Below are positions 4,917 to 8,299 of a DNA stretch of 8,299 bases, piece by piece (position 1 is the first letter of the stretch; the number at the start of each line of letters is the position of its first letter). Under the pieces are notes generated by a model. That model ran no database searches, had not been told where the DNA came from, and saw only the letters and a program-made list of their open reading frames with translations. This DNA is from Caldisericaceae bacterium (GTDB lineage Bacteria; Calditrichota; Calditrichia; Calditrichales; Calditrichaceae). A program made the position numbers and the translations under genes. The stretch lies in contig JAGHBR010000427.1 of assembly GCA_021160885.1 (NCBI GenBank), forward strand, positions 1 to 8,299, in the 5' to 3' direction.

Positions 4917-7388
4917 ATGATTTCTGAGCATTTATTATTTTTTGTAATATTGGCACTTTCACTGGTTACCGGGCTGCTGGTTACCTATGTTACGCGTTCG
5001 TTAGCGCTACGTTTTAAAATTGGTGAAATGCCCGATCCGCGTAAAGTGCACAAAACTTTTATGCCACACATGGGCGGCTTTGGTATTTACGCCGGTTTTT
5101 TAATTGGAATTTTAAGCACAACCTTTTTCGCACCAGAAATTTTTCGGCAAATTCTTGACCAGTTTGGCGGAATCTTACTGGCTTCGGTTTTTATTGTTGT
5201 GCTGGGCGTTTATGACGACTTAAAAGGTCTTTCAGCCGGTAAAAAGTTTTTGGGCCAATTTTTAGCGGCCACCATTGTAATTGCCTCTGGATGTGTGATT
5301 GAACGTATCAGTTTACCATTTGCCACAGATATTGAACTGGGACCGCTGGCCATTCCTCTTACCTATCTGTGGTTAGTAGGAGTTAGCAATGCGGTTAATT
5401 TACTGGATGGATTGGATGGTCTGGCTGCCGGTATCAGCGTTATTGCCAGTGGTGTGTTTGCCCTGTTGGCCTACTTGAACGGCAACTGGGCTTTTTTAAT
5501 CATTAGTTTATCATTAATCGGGGGCTTGCTGGGATTTTTGAAGTTCAATCGTTTTCCGGCCACCATTTTTATGGGCGATACCGGTTCTTTGTTTTTGGGG
5601 TTGATTTTAGCAGCCATTAGCATTCGCGGTTTTGAAACAGCTCCGGGAAGAATTGGGCTGTTTGTGCCTATTCTGGTTTTAGGTATTCCCATTGGCGATA
5701 CCAGTGTGGCTTTTTTTCGTCGCCTGAACAAGGGCAAGCATCCCTTTAAACCAGACCGAGATCATCTGCATCACCGATTAATTTATTTGGGGCTTTCGCA
5801 TCCGCAGGCGGTTTACTTAATTTACCTGGCTGGAGCTGCTTTTGGCTTAACGGCTTTTTTGTTGGCTCAGCATTACTTTTTAATTGGCGGTATTGCCTTT
5901 CTGCTGGTGGTTGGTTTAGCGGCTTTTGGCTTAAAACGGCTGGGCTACCTGGAAGCACAGCGCACTAAAACCTATTATGGCGACCACACCATCATTGAAG
6001 CCAGGCCCATGCTGGCGCCACTGTCCTTTAGACGACTGATTCACAAATTTCTATTGATTGGTTCGGATATTTTAATGGTCAATGCAGCCTTGTATTTAAC
6101 CTGGTGGGTGCGTTTTCAATCGGGGTGGCTGACTGCGCAAACCAGTGCAGGGCCTACTCTGATTTTTGATCCTATCGTGATGGTTGTTTTTACTCTATGC
6201 TGGATTGCTTTGTTCTATTTAAATAATTTGTACAATCTGCGTTGGGATGTGTCCCGTTTTGACCAGATGAGTCGTGTTTCAAGAACAATTCTTTTTGGGC
6301 TGATCATTTTGTTTGTGCTGACCTTTAATCCGGCCGAACCTTTTTCCGAAGGTCGATTAAGTTTAATCCTTTATGGCGGCTTTTTACTGATTCTGGTAAA
6401 TGCCGGGCGACTTGCGTTGATTAATCTTGAGAAAAAATTTGAAATACTGGAATACGCAGCGCATCGTACCTTACTGATTGGCAACTCCAACAAAGCAAAA
6501 CGATTAATTAAAGACATTCGGCAAAATCCGCATCTGCTGTACGATGTTGTGGGCTACGTGACGCGAAATGTGCAGGAAAAGCCATTTGCCGGTTTGCCGT
6601 TTTTGGGCACTTACGATCAATTACCAGAGATTGTCAGGCAACAACGGGTAGAAGAAGTGATTATTGCCATCAATGAGCGGTCGCGGGATGAAATATTGAA
6701 TCTGGTCTCACGCATTGACACGCCTACGGTAATCTTCAAAGTGCTGCCTCAAATGTACGATGCCATTTCCGGTTTGCGTACCGAAGAAGTAATCGGACAT
6801 CCGCTAATTCGCTTGTTTCCGGAAACCATGCGTCCCTGGCAATGGATGTTAAAACGCCTGACGGATATTGGGATGAGTTTGTTGTTAATGATTCTTTTAG
6901 CGCCGTTGTTTTTGTTAATTATCTTGCTGCAGGCGGCGAGCGGCATTTTCCCCTTCTTTGAAATTCAAAAGGTGGTGGGCAAGCACGGGCGCATTTTTGG
7001 AATGTTCAATTTTAATACCAAGAGCAGTAAAACAGGGAAACCGTCCTGGTTTGGTAAAATTCTTTACAAGGCCAGGATTTACAAATTACCGGCTTTGCTG
7101 AACATTTTAATGGGGCAGATGAGTTTTGTAGGGCCGCGTCCTGAAACGGTAGAAGTGGTAGAACATCTGCGAAAAAAGATCAAATTTTACAATCGCCGTT
7201 TTTTAGTACGGCCGGGATTGACCGGCTGGGCTCAGGTGAAATATCGTTATGAAGAAGCCTTAAAATACAAACGCGATCAGTTAAAACAGGATTTGTTTTA
7301 TCTGGAAAACATGTCGCTGTCTTTTGATTTGCGGATTTTAATGCGTTCTTTCCTGATTTTTATCGGTTTGAGCAAAGGAATGAGATGA
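4917..7388 (+). CDS. WecA-like polyprenyl-phosphate sugar-phosphate transferase fused to a WcaJ/WbaP-like domain with degenerate active site
   Basis: An 823-residue inner-membrane fusion. Residues 1-345 match the MraY/WecA superfamily: PDPRKVH (39-45), YDDLKGLSAGKKFLGQ with D100 and D101, NAVNLLDGLDGLAAG (158-172), FMGDTGS with D221, and the cytoplasmic RDHLHHRL (281-288). The usual catalytic and metal-binding acids are present, so transfer of a sugar phosphate to undecaprenyl phosphate is expected. Residues about 375-505 form four further membrane segments, 515-610 a CoA_binding_3/Rossmann-like domain (TLLIGNSNKA), and 644-823 a bacterial sugar transferase domain with KRLTD, a membrane re-entrant-like helix, MSFVGPRPE (735-743) and RPGLTGWAQV (765-774). 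In this last domain the catalytic Asp-Glu before LP is Y722-K723, the KFR motif is N698-F-N700, and the segment between is short, so it is probably inactive. Total length is close to WecA plus WcaJ. Start is ATG with a weak Shine-Dalgarno; the 3' end overlaps the next gene (ATGA). Confidence 0.87.
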   Translation: MISEHLLFFVILALSLVTGLLVTYVTRSLALRFKIGEMPDPRKVHKTFMPHMGGFGIYAGFLIGILSTTFFAPEIFRQILDQFGGILLASVFIVVLGVYDDLKGLSAGKKFLGQFLAATIVIASGCVIERISLPFATDIELGPLAIPLTYLWLVGVSNAVNLLDGLDGLAAGISVIASGVFALLAYLNGNWAFLIISLSLIGGLLGFLKFNRFPATIFMGDTGSLFLGLILAAISIRGFETAPGRIGLFVPILVLGIPIGDTSVAFFRRLNKGKHPFKPDRDHLHHRLIYLGLSHPQAVYLIYLAGAAFGLTAFLLAQHYFLIGGIAFLLVVGLAAFGLKRLGYLEAQRTKTYYGDHTIIEARPMLAPLSFRRLIHKFLLIGSDILMVNAALYLTWWVRFQSGWLTAQTSAGPTLIFDPIVMVVFTLCWIALFYLNNLYNLRWDVSRFDQMSRVSRTILFGLIILFVLTFNPAEPFSEGRLSLILYGGFLLILVNAGRLALINLEKKFEILEYAAHRTLLIGNSNKAKRLIKDIRQNPHLLYDVVGYVTRNVQEKPFAGLPFLGTYDQLPEIVRQQRVEEVIIAINERSRDEILNLVSRIDTPTVIFKVLPQMYDAISGLRTEEVIGHPLIRLFPETMRPWQWMLKRLTDIGMSLLLMILLAPLFLLIILLQAASGIFPFFEIQKVVGKHGRIFGMFNFNTKSSKTGKPSWFGKILYKARIYKLPALLNILMGQMSFVGPRPETVEVVEHLRKKIKFYNRRFLVRPGLTGWAQVKYRYEEALKYKRDQLKQDLFYLENMSLSFDLRILMRSFLIFIGLSKGMR
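6846..7385 (+). other. Degenerate monotopic phosphoglycosyl transferase domain
   Basis: This codes residues 644-823 of the fusion protein. The fold markers (KR-x-x-D, QKVVGKHG, MSFVGPRPE, RPGLTGWAQV) are kept. The residues that do chemistry in PglC/WcaJ/WbaP are not: TAC AAA (7080-7085) replaces the Asp-Glu codons before LP, and 7008-7022 codes NFNTK where KFRSM or KFRTM is expected. The stretch between these motifs is also much shorter than usual. The frame is open and codon use resembles the rest of the gene, so this is not simple decay. Confidence 0.75.
7375..7379 (+). promoter_or_regulatory. Ribosome binding site for the GT2 gene
   Basis: AAGGA lies 5 bases before ATG 7385, inside the last codons of the fusion gene. 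With the ATGA stop/start overlap it supports translational coupling. Confidence 0.6.
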
Positions 7389-8299
7389 AAGATCAACAAA
7401 TCGTCCTTTCGATTATCATTGTCAATTTCAATGTGCGGGAGTTTCTGGAACAAACCCTGCTTTCCGTCAAACGGGCCACTAAAGAGATTCCTACGGAAAT
7501 CATTGTGGTGGACAATGCCTCGGTAGATGATTCTGTGCAGATGGTGCGGCGCCGCTTTCCCGAAGTGATATTAATCGAAAACAAAGAAAACCGGGGCTTT
7601 TCGGCAGCTAATAACCAGGGTCTGGAAATCGCCCGCGGACAGTTCATTGTGCTGCTCAATCCCGATACAGTGGTGCAGGAAGACACCTTTAAAAAGTTAC
7701 TCGATTTTTTTGAGCGTACGCCGGACGCTTCGGCTGCCACCTGTAAAATCATCAATCCGGATGGTACTTTTTCAGTAGATTGCCGGCACAGCATTCCCAC
7801 GCCGCTGACTGCCTTCTGGAAGGTAACCGGTTTGGCGCGTTTGTTTCCCAAAAGCAAAATCTTTGGTAAATACAATTTAACCTACCTGGATGAAAACGAC
7901 ACCTATCCGGTGGAGGCGATCTCCGGTTCGTTTATGATGATGCGCCGTGAAATCGTACAGCGCGTGGGCAAGTTGGATGAAGATTTTTTCATGTACTGCG
8001 AAGACATCGATTACTGTTACCGCATTAATCAGGCAGGGGGCAAAATTTACTATGTGCCGGATTCGCAGATTATTCATTACAAAGGCGAGAGTACTAAAAA
8101 GTACAATCTTGACTATGTGGTTACCTTCAACAAATCGCTGTACAAATTTTACAAAAAACATTACCAGAAACGATATGTTTATCCTTTTAAGTGGCTGATT
8201 ATTTTAGGCACCATTTTGCGCGGCATGATGATTTTTATCAAGAACAATCTGGAAATTTACTATCCTCTGATAATCGACCTGGTTCTACTAAATCTGATC
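7385..8299 (+). CDS. GT2-family glycosyltransferase, rhamnosyltransferase-like (3' end outside window)
   Basis: ATG 7385 overlaps the TGA of the fusion gene (ATGA). The frame stays open for 305 codons to the window edge, so the protein is incomplete here. It is an inverting GT-A fold enzyme: VLSIIIVNFN (7-16), VVDNASVDDS (41-50) for nucleotide binding, ENRGFSAANNQG (68-79), LLNPDT (90-95) in the place of the DXD motif, SGSFMMMRRE (180-189), and DEDFFMYCEDIDYCYR (198-213) with the acidic residues of the acceptor/base region, then IIHYKGEST. This order is that of WbbL-type rhamnosyltransferases and relatives that extend lipid-linked glycans in the cytoplasm; donor and acceptor are not readable. 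After the catalytic domain come a hydrophobic helix (about 269-285) and the start of another (about 292-305), so the protein continues into membrane-associated sequence. Confidence 0.88.
   Translation, partial: MKDQQIVLSIIIVNFNVREFLEQTLLSVKRATKEIPTEIIVVDNASVDDSVQMVRRRFPEVILIENKENRGFSAANNQGLEIARGQFIVLLNPDTVVQEDTFKKLLDFFERTPDASAATCKIINPDGTFSVDCRHSIPTPLTAFWKVTGLARLFPKSKIFGKYNLTYLDENDTYPVEAISGSFMMMRREIVQRVGKLDEDFFMYCEDIDYCYRINQAGGKIYYVPDSQIIHYKGESTKKYNLDYVVTFNKSLYKFYKKHYQKRYVYPFKWLIILGTILRGMMIFIKNNLEIYYPLIIDLVLLNLI

Noticed and set aside
7393..7875. 160-residue open frame on the minus strand
   Set aside because: It lies antisense to the clear GT2 catalytic domain, is Ser/Thr/Arg-rich in the way of shadow frames, and shows no family motif.

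Overview
This window reads as a surface-polysaccharide (exopolysaccharide, capsule or O-antigen type) locus of a Gram-negative bacterium. An outer-membrane Wzi-type protein with a signal peptide implies two membranes. The AT-leaning codon use and the kind of Schlafen/AlbA ATP-binding gene present fit the Bacteroidota/Calditrichota/Ignavibacteriota side of the tree; a Calditrichota-like organism is a tentative guess from gene style, not a demonstrated assignment.

Layout: positions 1-580 are strikingly AT-rich and hold no gene I can support; a plausible promoter lies at about 508-544. All genes are on the + strand and closely packed. They are a GT4-family glycosyltransferase of WcaI/WbuB type (581-1822, TTG start with a good Shine-Dalgarno), a Wzi-like outer-membrane protein (1815-3512, overlapping by 8 nt), a Schlafen AlbA_2/ATPase/winged-helix regulator-like gene split by one in-frame TAA (3537-4892), an 823-residue membrane fusion protein (4917-7388), and a GT2 glycosyltransferase overlapping it by 4 nt (ATGA) and running off the window (7385-8299+).

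How they fit together: the WecA-like half of the fusion protein should load the first sugar-phosphate onto undecaprenyl phosphate at the inner membrane. The GT4 and GT2 enzymes would extend the lipid-linked glycan in the cytoplasm, and the Wzi-like barrel would act at the outer membrane in surface attachment or display. The AlbA/ATPase gene does not belong to this pathway by function and sits between pathway genes.

The most unusual object is the fusion protein. Its N-terminal half is an apparently intact polytopic phosphoglycosyl transferase (MraY/WecA superfamily). Its C-terminal half has the architecture of a WcaJ/WbaP-type monotopic transferase (four membrane segments, nucleotide-binding-like domain, sugar-transferase domain), but the catalytic Asp-Glu pair is Tyr-Lys and the Lys-Phe-Arg motif is lost. 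It therefore looks like an active enzyme joined to a pseudoenzyme. I saw no tRNA, rRNA, CRISPR array or insertion sequence.
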